A DNA stretch of 64,000 nt from Stenotrophomonas maltophilia (GCF_900186865.1 NZ_LT906480.1:1134001-1198000); one strand, 5' to 3'; numbered from the stretch's first letter, positions 55,226 through 64,000 are shown. Translations and numbers: made by a program. The notes: generated from the sequence alone by a model not told the origin.

Positions 55226-55345
55226 GTTGCCGGCCAGCGGCCGGCGCTACCGATCGGTAGATCCACGCCATGCGCGGATGAAGCGGTGCCGACCAAGGTC
55301 GGCACCCACCAGGGCAGGGCAATGCCGGCCAGTGGCCGGCACTGC
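55226..55345. repeat. REP cluster between the receptor and PepSY genes
   Basis: Contains GTTGCCGGCCAGCGGCCGGC plus GCTAC (55226-55250), a GTAGATCCACGCCATGCGCG hairpin near 55257, GGTGCCGACCAAGGTCGGCA near 55287, and ATGCCGGCCAGTGGCCGGCA near 55322. Four different REP stems adjoin each other downstream of the TonB receptor gene. Confidence 0.85.
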
Positions 55346-55358
55346 CGGTGCGCGGCGA

Positions 55359-57779
55359 TCAGAACTTCGCGTTCAACGAAATCCAGTAGCTGCGGCGCTG
55401 GTCCTTGGTCGCGTAGTCATCCACGCAGCTGAACTCGCTGGGATTGAGCAGCAGGCACGACTGTGAAACGAAGTCCTTGTCGAACAGGTTGTTCACCCGT
55501 GCGTTGACCGTCAGCCACGGCGTGGCCTTCCAGCTGCCCCCCAGGTGGAAGATCGTGTAGTCCTCGTAATAGCGCACGTGGCGGGTGCCGGCACTGTCGA
55601 TGAGGGTGTCGCGATAGCGGTCGTAGCGGCCTTCGCCGATCAGCGACAGGCTGATCGCTTCGTTGATCTGCCAGTTGAGGCTGGCGTTGGCCATGTGCTT
55701 TGCCGGCGTGGTACCTGAGATCGGGCGTCCCTTGTCGGGGCCGCTGGTCTGCTCGCTCCTGGTCCAGGTGTAGTTGCCGCGCAGCTGCAGGGTGTCGAGC
55801 AGGTCGACATGACCGGCCAGTTCTGCACCGCGGGTCTCGGCCTTGTCGATGTTCACGCTCTGGGTGAAGGTGCTGTAGCCCAGTGCTGCCCAGCCTGGGC
55901 CGATGTCCACGCAGTAGCCGCTGCCGGCGCGGGCCACTTCGCAGTTCGGGAACGTGCCGCCGCTGGCGATCTTGTCTTCGAACGTGTTGAAGAAGCCGGT
56001 GACGTTGAAGCCCCAGCGCTGGCCTTCGTAGTAGGCGGCCAGCTCGTAGTTGGTGCTGGTTTCAGGCTTGAGGTTCGGGGAACCGACCAGAGGCAGCACG
56101 CCCTGGCCACCAAAGCCGGTGATGCCCGGGAACAACTGGTCCGGTCGCGGGGTCTTGTAGCCGGTGCTGACGCCACCCTTGAAGGTCCACGCATCGCTGG
56201 CGTTCCACACCAGGTAGCCACGCGGACTGACGTGGCTGCCGAACACGTTGTGGTCGTCGTAGCGCAGGCCGAAGGTAGCGGTGAGGGTATCGTTCAGCGC
56301 CCAGTTGTCCTCGGCGAACAGCGCCCACATGCGGTGCTTCTGCCTGGTGTTGCTGCGATAACCGGCGCCATCCATGCCGAACACGCCGTCGATCATGTCG
56401 GTGTCGTTGTACTGGCCGCCGACGGTCAGCTTGTGCGCGCCGAAGTCGAGGTCGAGCATCGTGTCGAGCACGTAGCCTTCCAGTTCCATGGTGCGCAGCG
56501 GACGCGGCAGGAACGCCTGCAGGCGCGCCATCTCGCTCGGGTTGAGCGCGGCCAGGGCATTGCCACGGCCGGCCGCACAGTTGTTGGCGGCGCCGGTGCG
56601 GCGGCAGACGTCATTCCACAGCGTCTGCAGGTTGGCGCGCTCGTCCAGGGTCAGTGGCAGCGAACGACCCAGGTTGCTGCTCTTGCTGTGGGTCAGTGAG
56701 GTCTGCCAGGTGCCGAAGCTGTAGCGGCCCTGGTGGGTCAGCGACAGCTGATCGCGCTCGTAGCGCTGGTAGGCGGTGTAGCCGACGCGCGGCTGCACCA
56801 CGCGGCGGGTGACGGTGCCGCTGCCGTTCGGGTTGGGGATGACCGCATTGCCGACGCGCCACAGGCTGGCCAGGCTGTCCAGCGTGCCGGTCTGGCCTTC
56901 GCTGTTGTCGTACTTCTGCCGCGATACGTCGTAGTCCAGCCACAGTTCGTGGTCATCGTTGACCCGGAAGTCCAGGCGCACGCCGGTATTCCAGTTGGTG
57001 TTGGCCACCGACTTGCCACCGCCGCCGAAGCCGATGCTGCGCTCCCACAGGCTGCCGTCGGGCAGGGTCAGTGCGTCCCACTCCGGATTGGAGGCCTTGG
57101 CGTCGTAGTAGCTGCCGCGCACCGCCAGGCTGAGGCGGTCCTTCAGCAGCGGGCCGCTGAGGTACAGGTCGGTGGTGCGCGCATCACCGAACTGGTCATC
57201 CTGCTGCACGGTGAAGCCCTGGGTCACGGCGCCGTGCCAGCTGTCCTGGTTGCGTCGGGTGATGATGTTGATGACGCCACCCATCGCGTCTGAGCCATAC
57301 AGCGTGGACATCGGGCCGCGCACGACTTCGATGCGCTCGATCGCGTCCAGCGGCGGCAGGTAGGCGAACTGGCCGCCACCGAAATTGTTCGGGTACAGCT
57401 GGCCGACATTGCTCTGGCGGCGGCCGTCGATCAGCACCAGGGTGTATTCGGACGGCAGGCCGCGCATGGAGATGGTGGCGCGGCCGTTCTTGTCGGTGGC
57501 CTCCAGGCCGACGTCGATGCCTTCGACGTCGCGCAGCGCGTCGACCAGGTTGGTGTAGGGGCGCTTGCTGAGTTCTTCGCGGCTGACCACGCTGATGCTG
57601 GCCGGTGCATCGATCACCTTCTGCTCGAAGCCGGAGGCGGTGACCACCACCTTGTTCAGCGTCTGTGGCGCGCCGGTAGCGTCACCGTGGGCGAAGGCAG
57701 GGGCGGTCATGGCTGCCAGCACGGCGCTGGTCAGCAGGGTACGGGACAGGGACGAACGGACACGATGGCGCTGGGCCAT
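55359..57779 (-). CDS. TonB-dependent receptor (siderophore/haem-type)
   Basis: An 806-residue outer-membrane receptor. Signal peptide (LSRTLLTSAVLAAMTAPAFA), TonB box-like region (LNKVVVTASG), plug domain (about 55-165, with ATISMRGLPSEYTLVLIDGR and RIEVVRGPMSTLYGSDAMGG) and a 22-strand-type barrel ending in an aromatic Phe (SLNAKF). The plug resembles FepA/CirA/BfrA-type receptors for catecholate siderophores. I start at the ATG at 57779. A Fur-like site and a small protein gene lie upstream. The ligand is not predictable with confidence. Confidence 0.92.
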   Translation of the reverse strand: MAQRHRVRSSLSRTLLTSAVLAAMTAPAFAHGDATGAPQTLNKVVVTASGFEQKVIDAPASISVVSREELSKRPYTNLVDALRDVEGIDVGLEATDKNGRATISMRGLPSEYTLVLIDGRRQSNVGQLYPNNFGGGQFAYLPPLDAIERIEVVRGPMSTLYGSDAMGGVINIITRRNQDSWHGAVTQGFTVQQDDQFGDARTTDLYLSGPLLKDRLSLAVRGSYYDAKASNPEWDALTLPDGSLWERSIGFGGGGKSVANTNWNTGVRLDFRVNDDHELWLDYDVSRQKYDNSEGQTGTLDSLASLWRVGNAVIPNPNGSGTVTRRVVQPRVGYTAYQRYERDQLSLTHQGRYSFGTWQTSLTHSKSSNLGRSLPLTLDERANLQTLWNDVCRRTGAANNCAAGRGNALAALNPSEMARLQAFLPRPLRTMELEGYVLDTMLDLDFGAHKLTVGGQYNDTDMIDGVFGMDGAGYRSNTRQKHRMWALFAEDNWALNDTLTATFGLRYDDHNVFGSHVSPRGYLVWNASDAWTFKGGVSTGYKTPRPDQLFPGITGFGGQGVLPLVGSPNLKPETSTNYELAAYYEGQRWGFNVTGFFNTFEDKIASGGTFPNCEVARAGSGYCVDIGPGWAALGYSTFTQSVNIDKAETRGAELAGHVDLLDTLQLRGNYTWTRSEQTSGPDKGRPISGTTPAKHMANASLNWQINEAISLSLIGEGRYDRYRDTLIDSAGTRHVRYYEDYTIFHLGGSWKATPWLTVNARVNNLFDKDFVSQSCLLLNPSEFSCVDDYATKDQRRSYWISLNAKF

Positions 57780-57925
57780 GGCAGTAACCTCGAAGGTTGC
57801 AGGGTGGTGCGATGCCAGGCGCGAACGGCGCGGCATGCACGGGGAGGCCCGGTCAGGGGCGGCAGGGATGAAGCAGGCAGCGGCGCGCGGGCGCGACCTC
57901 GCAGGCGGTCACGCGGGGCCGTGAA

Positions 57926-58327
57926 TCAGGCGAGCGGCGGCGCCTGGCCGCGTTGCTGGCGGCGCCCGGGCGCATCGGCCCAGGGCGTGTCCGGAGCAGC
58001 CAGCGGCCAGTCCGGGCGCACGCCGGGCATGGCCGGCGTGGCGGGTACGAGTTCAAGCTCGGTGCGCAGCCATTGGCTGGCCAGCAGCAACGGCGGGCGT
58101 GCCTTCTCGGCTGATTTCACCGGAGCGGCAGCACAGCGGCGCAGCTTGGCCGGTGCCTCTTCCTGCAAGGCGCCTTCGCCGCCGCGCTCTTCCAGCGGCA
58201 TCTGCACGGCCATTCCGGCCTGGCCGAGTGGCAGCAGCGGCAGGGTGCCCAGCAGCAGGGCCAGCATCGCCACCCACGCCAGCAGGCTGGCCAGCGCAGG
58301 ACGCTGGCCACGCATGGCGGTGCCCAT
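57926..58327 (-). CDS. Hypothetical small secreted/membrane protein before TonB receptor
   Basis: A 133-residue protein (from the ATG at 58327; ATGs at 58369 and 58315 are alternatives) with one hydrophobic segment (ALASLLAWVAMLALLLGTLPLL) and a Pro/Ala-rich tail with a single Cys. No family recognised. It lies between the Fur-like site at 58445 and the TonB receptor gene. A protein of like size and layout holds the same position before the next receptor (62426-62830). Confidence 0.65.
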   Translation of the reverse strand: MGTAMRGQRPALASLLAWVAMLALLLGTLPLLPLGQAGMAVQMPLEERGGEGALQEEAPAKLRRCAAAPVKSAEKARPPLLLASQWLRTELELVPATPAMPGVRPDWPLAAPDTPWADAPGRRQQRGQAPPLA

Positions 58328-58430
58328 CTTGCGATGGATGAGTGGACGAGGGCGAAGCGGGCGCAGCAAGCAGGGGTCCCCAGGGGTCTGCCGGCAGCGG
58401 CCGGCATCAACGGGGCGTGATTGTAATGAG

Positions 58431-58463
58431 AGCTGTTAGCCGTTGCAAATGAGAATGATTGCC
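58431..58463 (-). promoter_or_regulatory. Fur box upstream of the small protein-TonB receptor unit
   Basis: The minus strand reads GGCAATCATTCTCATTTGC (58445-58463), 13 of 19 matches to the E. coli Fur consensus by my count, with a further CTCATTAC half-site just downstream. It lies about 110 bp before the predicted start at 58327. Iron-replete Fur should repress the receptor unit. Confidence 0.75.
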
Positions 58464-58491
58464 AAAATGTCGCGGGCCAGCCGGACGGGGC

Positions 58492-59169
58492 TCAGACCTC
58501 GCTCCAGCGCCGCAGCAGGTTGTGGTACACGCCGGTCAGCTGCAGCACCGCCTCGGCGTCGCCGCCGGTCTGCCGCAGGCGCTCGATCGAGCCGTCCATT
58601 TCCCATAGCAGGCGGCGCTGCACATCGTCGCGGACCATGCTCTGCACCCAGAAGAACGAGGCCACGCGCGCGCCGGCGGTGACGGGGCGCACCTGGTGCA
58701 GGCTGCTGGACGGATACACGATCAGGTCGCCGGCCGGCAGCTTCACTTCGTGCTCGCCGTAGGTGTCGCTGATGATCAGTTCGCCGCCCTCGTACTCGTC
58801 CGGCGCCGACAGGAACAGGGTGCAGGAAATGTCCGAACGCAGCTGTTCGCCGTTGGCCAGGTTCATCACCGCGCCATCAACATGGAAGCCATAGGTGCCG
58901 CCACCGCTGTAGCGGTTGAAGCGCGGCGGCAGGTATTTCAGCGGCAGCGCGGCGCTGAAGAACAGCGGGTGCCGGGCCAGCGCGACGAGGATGATCTCGC
59001 CCAGTTCGCGGCGCAGCGGTGAGGCCTCGGGCAGCTGCTGGTTGTGCTTGGCCTGCGCGCCCAGATGGCCGACGGTTTCGCGGCCATCGGTCCAGTCGGC
59101 GGCATCCAGTCGGCGGCGAAAGTCGGCCACCTGGTCGGCGCTGAGAATGTCGGGGATGTGCAGCAGCAT
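58492..59169 (-). CDS. piuC: PiuC/YbiX-family Fe(II)/2-oxoglutarate-dependent hydroxylase
   Basis: A 225-residue dioxygenase. The iron ligands appear as [10 protein letters not shown] (HxD) and the distal His in [15 protein letters not shown] with the 2-oxoglutarate Arg. The N-terminus [18 protein letters not shown] is typical. PiuC genes accompany PiuA-type siderophore receptors; the substrate is unknown and may be a siderophore or receptor-linked compound. It is the last gene of the receptor-Sel1-piuC unit. Confidence 0.95.
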   Translation of the reverse strand: MLLHIPDILSADQVADFRRRLDAADWTDGRETVGHLGAQAKHNQQLPEASPLRRELGEIILVALARHPLFFSAALPLKYLPPRFNRYSGGGTYGFHVDGAVMNLANGEQLRSDISCTLFLSAPDEYEGGELIISDTYGEHEVKLPAGDLIVYPSSSLHQVRPVTAGARVASFFWVQSMVRDDVQRRLLWEMDGSIERLRQTGGDAEAVLQLTGVYHNLLRRWSEV

Positions 59170-59179
59170 GCGGGACTCC

Positions 59180-59899
59180 TCAGAGGGACGGCGGCGCGAC
59201 CAGGGCGCGGACCTGTGGATGCGGCGACGCGGCCAGTTCGGGCACGATGTGCGCCATGAACGCCGGGCTGCCGTGGGCCAGTGCGAGCCGCAGCCAGTGC
59301 ACGGCCTGCTCGACCTGGCCGGCCTGCAGCAGGATCGAGGCGTAGTTCGCCTGGCCGCGGAAATCACCGGCTTCGGCCGCGCGCTGGTACCAGGCCAGCG
59401 CTGCCTGCGGATCGGGTGCGGTATCCAGCCCGTCTTCGAGGTGGCGGGCCAGCAGGTTCATCGATTTGGCATGGCCCAGGTGTGCGGCACGGGTGTACAG
59501 GGACAGTGCCTGTGCGCGGTCCTGGGTCACGCCGCGGCCGGTGGCCAGCAGGTTGGCCAGGTTGTACAGGCCCCAGTCCAGCCCGGTGTCGGCCGCGCGC
59601 CGGTACCACACCGCGGCCAGCACCGGGTCGGGGGCGGTGCCCTGGCCCAGTTCGTGGCAGCGGCCCAGCATGTTCATCGCCATCGGCGCGCCGTTGTTGG
59701 CGGCGGTTTCGTACCAGAGCCGCGCCGCCGAGGCGTCCTGTGTGGTGCCTTTGCCTTCCATGTGCATCTGCGCGAGCAGCAGTTGTGCCTCGACCTGCCC
59801 GGCCTGCGCGGCGTCGCGCACGCGTGCGAAGGCAGCCTGCGGATCGTGCTGCAGCAGCGCGGCAAGAGCGTCGCTGTCGATGGGGGTACGGGTTGCCAT
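59180..59899 (-). CDS. Sel1-like repeat (TPR) protein
   Basis: A 239-residue protein composed of about five Sel1-like repeats from residue 25 to 205 (for example [21 protein letters not shown] and [21 protein letters not shown], given in part as A-A-x-W-Y-xx-A-A), without a signal peptide. Genes of this type are often found between fiu/piuA and ybiX/piuC. Its function is unknown; a protein-protein interaction role is likely. Confidence 0.9.
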   Translation of the reverse strand: MATRTPIDSDALAALLQHDPQAAFARVRDAAQAGQVEAQLLLAQMHMEGKGTTQDASAARLWYETAANNGAPMAMNMLGRCHELGQGTAPDPVLAAVWYRRAADTGLDWGLYNLANLLATGRGVTQDRAQALSLYTRAAHLGHAKSMNLLARHLEDGLDTAPDPQAALAWYQRAAEAGDFRGQANYASILLQAGQVEQAVHWLRLALAHGSPAFMAHIVPELAASPHPQVRALVAPPSL

Positions 59900-59967
59900 G
59901 GGGTGAGTATCGCCGGAAACAAAAACGGCGGCAGGAGAGCCTGCCGCCGTGGTGGAGCGCAGTTACA

Positions 59968-62274
59968 TCAGAACTTCACGTTCAGTGCCAGGGTGGCCGA
60001 GCGACCCGGGGCGATGCTCGCGTAGTGCGAGGCATAGGCCTTGGTGAAGTAGATCTTGTCGGTCAGGTTCTGCACGTTGAGCTGCAGGCTGATGTTGTCC
60101 TGGATCGCGTAGCTGGCCATCGCGTCGAAGCGGGTGTAGCTGGCAATCCACTTAGTGTTGGCGACGTCACCGTACTGCTTGTCCGAGTAGAACGCACCGG
60201 CGCCGATGGTCAGGCCGATCGGGAAGCGGTAGGTGGTCCACAGGTTGGCGCTGTGCTTGGCGGTGTTCGGGAACTCGTTGCCGTTGTTCGGCGACGGCAC
60301 GTAGACGTTGGACGGGCAGGTGCGGCCCACCGGTGCGCCACAGACGAAACCGTTGTCCTTCAGTTCCGAGTCCAGGTAGGTGTAGCCGCCGTACAGGCTC
60401 CAGGCATCGGTCAGCTGGCCCGTGAAGCCCAGCTCGAAGCCGTTGATTTCCTTCTTGCCGGCGTTCTGGCTGGTGCCGTTGTCGATGGTCACACGTGCGT
60501 TGTTCATCACGGTGTGGAAGATCGCGGCAGTCAGGTTCAGGCGCTTGTCGAACAGGTCCCACTTGGTGCCCAGTTCGAGGTTCCTGGTGTCCTGCGGCTT
60601 GAGGTCGGCCACGGCGGCGCTCAGGCCGTCCGAACCGTCGCCACCGTCCATGCCCGGCGGGGTCGAGGAGGTGCCCCAGGACAGGTAGATGCTGCCGTTG
60701 GCGGCCGGCTTGAACACCACGCCGGCCTGGTAGTTCAGGAAGTCGTTGCTGTTGCGCACGCGGGTCGGTGCCTTGCCGGCCACCGGAGTGGTCAGGGTGG
60801 TACGGAAGTCGTCGTAGCGCAGGCCGAGGTTGATCATCCACTGCTCATTGAGCTCGATGGTGTCGAACACGTAGGCCGAGGTGGTCTTGGTGCGCTGCTC
60901 GACGTCCAGTGCCTTGTCGCTGCGATAGACGATCTGACCGGCCGCCCACGGATCGTTCGGGTTCGGATTGTTGAAGTCGGTGCAGTTGTAGCCGGTGGCC
61001 GCGCCGGACACCTGGCAGCGAGTGCTGTTGGCGCTGTTTTCAAGGGGATTGGCGGTGCCCGGCGACATCAGGTAGCTGCCACGGGTCATCTTCTCGTCGC
61101 TGTACTCCACGCCCGCGCTGTAGCTGTGCTTGAGCGCGCCGGTCTGGAACGCACCGGTCAGGCCCAGCTGGTCGGCGAAGCTCTTGACGTCGACCGCACG
61201 GGTGTTGGTGCGACGCCACAAGGTGCCGTACAGGTTGGGGTTGCCCTTGCTGTCGTCCGGCTGGGTCCACAGGTAGTCGTTGCTGGTGTTGCCCAGGCGC
61301 GCGATGTTGCGCAGCTTGTGGCCACCGAAGTCGTAGCTGGCATCCAGGGTGCTGATGTCGGCGCGGGTGCGCTGGAAATCACGGTCGACCAGGCCGTAGT
61401 AGTTGTTGCGGTCCGGCACCATCGGCCGGCCATCGCCGTTCTTGGCCACGTTCGGGCCGCTGGAGAACGGATTGCTGTAGGGGAAGCCACCCGCGTCCGG
61501 CAGGTCATCGCTCTGCATGTGGTAGTGGCTGGCGATCAGCTGCGCCGGTCCGTTCAGGCCGAACGCGATCGACGGCGCGATGCCCCAGCGGCTGACGTTG
61601 GCGGCGTCGCGGCCGGCGATGTCCGATTCGTGCTTCATCAGGTTCAGGCGGGCGGCGATGCCATCCCCCAGCACGTAGTTGGCGTCCACGGTGCCGCGCG
61701 CGTAGCTGTCGGTGCCGATGCCCATGCTGGCGCTGGTCTCGTTCTTCAGCTTCGGCGTCTTGCTCACCAGGTTCAGGCTGCCACCACCGGAGTCACGGCC
61801 GCCGTAGGCCGAGCTCGGGCCCTTGACCACTTCCACCTGCTCCAGGTCGAAGATCTCGCGGGTCTGCGAGCCGACGTCGCGCAGTCCGTCGACGAACACG
61901 TTGCTCTGCGAATCGAAGCCACGGATGAAGGGGCGGTCACCGGTCGGGTTGCCGCCTTCGCCGGCACCGAAGGTGATGCCCGGCACCATGCGCAGCGCAT
62001 CCTGCAGGTTGGTCGCACCGGTTTCGGCGATCAGCTTCTCCGACACGATCGACACCGACTTCGGGGTGTCCAGCAGCTCGGCGGTGAACTTCGGCGAGGA
62101 CGGGTTGAACCAGCTGCCGCGCACCTGCACCTTGTCCAGCTCGGTGGCGTTGCGGGAACCGGCGTCGGCGCCGTCGGCAGCCTGCGCAGCCAGCGGAGCA
62201 AAGCCCGCGGCCAGGGTGGCGGTGGCGAGCAGGGAAACGCGCGGGGCGTGCTTGCGGGACGTGATGTGGGTCAT
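59968..62274 (-). CDS. Catecholate siderophore TonB-dependent receptor (Fiu/PiuA-like)
   Basis: A 768-residue receptor: signal peptide ending AAGFAPLAAQAA, plug domain with DTPKSVSIVSEKLIAETGA, PFIRGFDSQSNVFVDGLRD and VEVVKGPSSAYGGRDSGGGS, and a 22-strand barrel ending NVKF. The plug sequence is that of the Fiu/PiuA class, which takes up monocatechol iron complexes and siderophore-conjugated beta-lactams such as cefiderocol. It is followed by Sel1-repeat and piuC genes, the usual partners. A candidate for receptor-loss resistance, by analogy. Confidence 0.93.
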   Translation of the reverse strand: MTHITSRKHAPRVSLLATATLAAGFAPLAAQAADGADAGSRNATELDKVQVRGSWFNPSSPKFTAELLDTPKSVSIVSEKLIAETGATNLQDALRMVPGITFGAGEGGNPTGDRPFIRGFDSQSNVFVDGLRDVGSQTREIFDLEQVEVVKGPSSAYGGRDSGGGSLNLVSKTPKLKNETSASMGIGTDSYARGTVDANYVLGDGIAARLNLMKHESDIAGRDAANVSRWGIAPSIAFGLNGPAQLIASHYHMQSDDLPDAGGFPYSNPFSSGPNVAKNGDGRPMVPDRNNYYGLVDRDFQRTRADISTLDASYDFGGHKLRNIARLGNTSNDYLWTQPDDSKGNPNLYGTLWRRTNTRAVDVKSFADQLGLTGAFQTGALKHSYSAGVEYSDEKMTRGSYLMSPGTANPLENSANSTRCQVSGAATGYNCTDFNNPNPNDPWAAGQIVYRSDKALDVEQRTKTTSAYVFDTIELNEQWMINLGLRYDDFRTTLTTPVAGKAPTRVRNSNDFLNYQAGVVFKPAANGSIYLSWGTSSTPPGMDGGDGSDGLSAAVADLKPQDTRNLELGTKWDLFDKRLNLTAAIFHTVMNNARVTIDNGTSQNAGKKEINGFELGFTGQLTDAWSLYGGYTYLDSELKDNGFVCGAPVGRTCPSNVYVPSPNNGNEFPNTAKHSANLWTTYRFPIGLTIGAGAFYSDKQYGDVANTKWIASYTRFDAMASYAIQDNISLQLNVQNLTDKIYFTKAYASHYASIAPGRSATLALNVKF

Positions 62275-62359
62275 GGCGGTGGGTAGTGGCTTGGATCGGG
62301 AAAGGGCGAGCGCGAGCCGGCGCAGATGGGCATGCGGCGACAGGCGGGAGGTGGGTGCT

Positions 62360-62382
62360 GTAGAGCCGAGCCAGGCTCGGCT
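62360..62382 (+). repeat. GTAG REP (AGCCGAGC...GCTCGGCT stem)
   Basis: GTAGAGCCGAGCCAGGCTCG plus GCT: GTAG head with a different stem from the other REPs. It lies between the small protein gene and the Fiu-like receptor. Confidence 0.8.
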
Positions 62383-62425
62383 GGCGGGAACGCAATCAGG
62401 CGCACGGCAACGGCCGCAGGGCGCC

Positions 62426-62830
62426 TCAGCTGGCGTGCGGTGCGGGCGGTGCGTGGCCGGGGTTCAACCGCAGCGCGGGATCATGCAACTGCCAGCGCAG
62501 GGCATCGGAGCGCCACAGCGGGATACGCGCGACCAGAGCGGCGCGTGCAGGGACCAGACCGGTGCAGGGCGAGGTGCCCTCGCCATCAAACGGAGGCTCC
62601 GGTGCTGGTGCGGCGTGCTGCGGGCATTCGTCGGCTGGCGGTTGCGGCAGCGGCATCGCCTGCAGCAGATCTTCAGCGTGTGCCTGCCAGCCATGCGCAG
62701 CCGGATCGCCGCCACGTCCTTCGTGCAAGGCCGACCAGCCCAGCAGCAACGTCAGCAGCACGGCCACGAGCAGTGGCCACCCTTGGCGGGCGAGCTGGCA
62801 CAGCGTGGCGGTGGGCGCGGGCGAAGCCAT
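62426..62830 (-). CDS. Hypothetical small secreted/membrane protein before Fiu-like receptor
   Basis: A 134-residue protein with one hydrophobic helix (WPLLVAVLLTLLLGWSAL, about residues 18-35), then a His/Pro-rich section with three cysteines (CxxH in DECPQHAAP). I do not recognise a family; the CPQH motif is typical of some DUF2946-like proteins. It is the first gene after the Fur box at 62880 and precedes the receptor. Metal handling is possible but unproven. Confidence 0.7.
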   Translation of the reverse strand: MASPAPTATLCQLARQGWPLLVAVLLTLLLGWSALHEGRGGDPAAHGWQAHAEDLLQAMPLPQPPADECPQHAAPAPEPPFDGEGTSPCTGLVPARAALVARIPLWRSDALRWQLHDPALRLNPGHAPPAPHAS

Positions 62831-62875
62831 GGCGCAGGGGCGATGTCGTTACGAAGATGTTACGTAGAATAACAT

Positions 62876-62898
62876 CAACGATAATGATTCGCATATGC
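62876..62898 (-). promoter_or_regulatory. Fur box upstream of the Fiu-like receptor unit
   Basis: The minus strand reads GCATATGCGAATCATTATCG (62898 to 62879), a strong GCGAATCATTATC-type Fur box; 13 of 19 positions match the E. coli consensus by my count. It lies about 50 bp upstream of the small protein start. Confidence 0.85.
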
Positions 62899-63030
62899 GC
62901 AATCGGGTTGCCGATCTGGATGGCCTGGAAGGGCCCTGGAGGGCCCCTCAGTGCACTCCAGTGGATCACCCCATGGGTGGATGCTCTCCCGCGAGGCGCC
63001 CTCTGGGGGCTCTCCGGGCCCAGCGCCGCC

Positions 63031-63363
63031 TCAATCCCGGTCGTCGCGGGTCCAGATCGCGTCGTGCTCGCGCTTCACCGGGAACTTGGGCACAGGGCTG
63101 TAGGCCGGGGCGCACAGGGCGCGGCCATCGCGCACGTCGAAGCGCGCGCCGTGCAGCACGCACTCCACGCTGCCTTCGGTCGTGTTGAACTCGCCCGAGG
63201 ACAGTTCGAACTCTTCATGCGTGCACTGGTCTTCCAGTGCGTACAGCTCGCCGTCGAGGTTGAATACCACGATCGGCGTGCCGGTCACTTCGTCGAACAC
63301 GCTCTTCATTTCACCCGGCAGCAGCTCGTTGCCGGCACAGACAAAGGTCCAGGCCTCACTCAC
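63031..63363 (-). CDS. Rieske [2Fe-2S] ferredoxin-like protein (GTG start)
   Basis: A 110-residue Rieske protein with CTHEEFELS (first Cys-x-His) and CVLHGARFD (second Cys-x-x-His), the four cluster ligands. The size is that of a non-haem oxygenase ferredoxin or NirD-like subunit. No oxygenase gene is near. The GTG start at 63363 overlaps the GNAT gene stop by 4 bp. Electron transfer role inferred. Confidence 0.93.
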   Translation of the reverse strand: MSEAWTFVCAGNELLPGEMKSVFDEVTGTPIVVFNLDGELYALEDQCTHEEFELSSGEFNTTEGSVECVLHGARFDVRDGRALCAPAYSPVPKFPVKREHDAIWTRDDRD

Positions 63364-63899
63364 GCGGCGGCTCCGTTCAGCGGCTTTTCCAGGATCTCGA
63401 AGCGCAGGTCGTCGCGCTTCGGGATGCCGAAGCGTTCGTCGCCATACGGGAACGGCTTCTTGATGCCGGTACGGCTGTAGCCGCGGCGCTCGTAGAAGGC
63501 GATCAGCTCGTCGCGCACGTCGATGACGGTCATCTGCATCACCGGTACGTTCCATTCGCGCGCGGCGTGTGCTTCGGCGGCATCCATCAGCTGCTTGCCG
63601 ACGCCGCCGCCCTGCTGGGCCGGATCGACCGAGAACATGCCGAAGTAGCCCTTGCCGTCGACATCGGCGACGTGGGCGCAGGCCACCAGCTGGTCCCCGC
63701 GCTCGGCCAGCAGGATGGTCGAGCGCGGGCGGTCGAGGTCGGCCTGGATGCCTTCGGCGTCGATGCGGGCGCCATCCAGCAGGTCGGCTTCGGTGGTCCA
63801 GCCGACGCGGCTGGCGTCGCCACGGTAGGCCGAGGTGACGAGGGCGATCAGGGCGGGGATGTCGGCCGGCGTGGCGGCGCGGAAGGTCAGGGTGCTCAT
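63360..63899 (-). CDS. GNAT-family N-acetyltransferase
   Basis: A 179-residue GNAT with the acetyl-CoA loop VDPAQQGGGVGKQLMDAAEA (about residues 91-110), preceded by the beta-strand GYFGMFSV and followed by MTVIDVRDELIAFYERRGY. The substrate is unknown. It is upstream of the Rieske gene with a 4-bp overlap, so they form a pair. Confidence 0.93.
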   Translation of the reverse strand: MSTLTFRAATPADIPALIALVTSAYRGDASRVGWTTEADLLDGARIDAEGIQADLDRPRSTILLAERGDQLVACAHVADVDGKGYFGMFSVDPAQQGGGVGKQLMDAAEAHAAREWNVPVMQMTVIDVRDELIAFYERRGYSRTGIKKPFPYGDERFGIPKRDDLRFEILEKPLNGAAA

Positions 63900-63945
63900 G
63901 GCCCCATTCTAGGTTGGGCGTGGGCGGGCGCAAATGGGGGGAGGG

Positions 63946-63983
63946 GGCAGATCCCTTTCGCAACGCGGAGGAGCTCTGCCCCC
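63946..63983. repeat. Degenerate GGGGGCAGATCCC inverted repeat
   Basis: GGGGGCAGATCCCTTTCG is partly mirrored by GGAGCTCTGCCCCC. It is a diverged member of the palindrome family at 21969, close to the window's right edge. Confidence 0.7.
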
Positions 63984-64000
63984 GGAGCACCGGCTATGCT

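Noticed and set aside
59281..62286. A 1001-codon open frame on the plus strand
   Set aside because: It runs antisense through the Sel1 protein and Fiu-like receptor genes, has Arg/Val/Gly-biased composition without domains, and the minus-strand genes have clear motifs. Long antisense frames are expected at this GC content.

Overview
The window is a high-GC, gene-dense gammaproteobacterial chromosome segment that I read as Stenotrophomonas (S. maltophilia complex). Evidence: the xanthomonad-style rpoN/lpt/PTS cluster, a pilT-pilU pair, a SoxR-controlled MFS pump, a PiuC-type iron locus, and many intergenic palindromes of the GTAG-headed REP type typical of this genus. There is no tRNA, rRNA, CRISPR array, prophage or insertion sequence; the only transposase-like gene is a REP-associated RAYT.

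Layout. 1-12.7 kb: a cut-off DUF4105 protein and a lipoprotein esterase; mfsA/soxR sharing one SoxR box; an SDR with a divergent LysR gene; yggS-proC; pilT-pilU; an aldo/keto reductase and a second LysR gene. 12.7-20.4 kb: DUF4287, YitT-like, tag, DUF4153, yqgE-ruvX-pyrB, then a RAYT between two palindrome arrays, a lipoprotein hydrolase and a zinc-ribbon protein. 20.4-32.7 kb, leftward: kdsD-kdsC-lptC-lptA-lptB-rpoN-hpf-ptsN-hprK-rapZ, then EIIA-ptsH-ptsI and mgtE. It joins LPS transport and Kdo synthesis to sigma-54 and a regulatory PTS: HPr carries both His15 and Ser46, and its kinase HprK is encoded here.

32.7-45.4 kb: a BolA protein and murA, a small EF-hand protein, two DUF3108 paralogues, purM and purN separated by three membrane-protein genes, DUF2066, an AI-2E-type permease, hda, and amgK-murU for peptidoglycan recycling. 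45.4-50.3 kb: an M20 peptidase, a ComEA-like protein followed by a strong candidate for a CsrA/RsmA-titrating small RNA (about 47470-47740), two L,D-transpeptidase-family genes and a HutD-like gene.

50.4-62.9 kb is an iron-acquisition region in three leftward units, each headed by a Fur-box-like site: (a) PepSY, DUF2271, DUF4198, ApbE and a membrane flavoreductase, a likely route for electrons to the periplasm; (b) a small protein and a TonB-dependent receptor; (c) a small protein, a Fiu/PiuA-like receptor, a Sel1-repeat protein and PiuC. The window ends with a Rieske ferredoxin and a GNAT acetyltransferase.

The intergenic DNA is unusually structured: GTAG-type REPs, two other palindrome families, and three large hairpins whose long arms differ between copies but stay complementary within each copy. 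The RsmA-type small RNA and these hairpins are the observations I rate highest.
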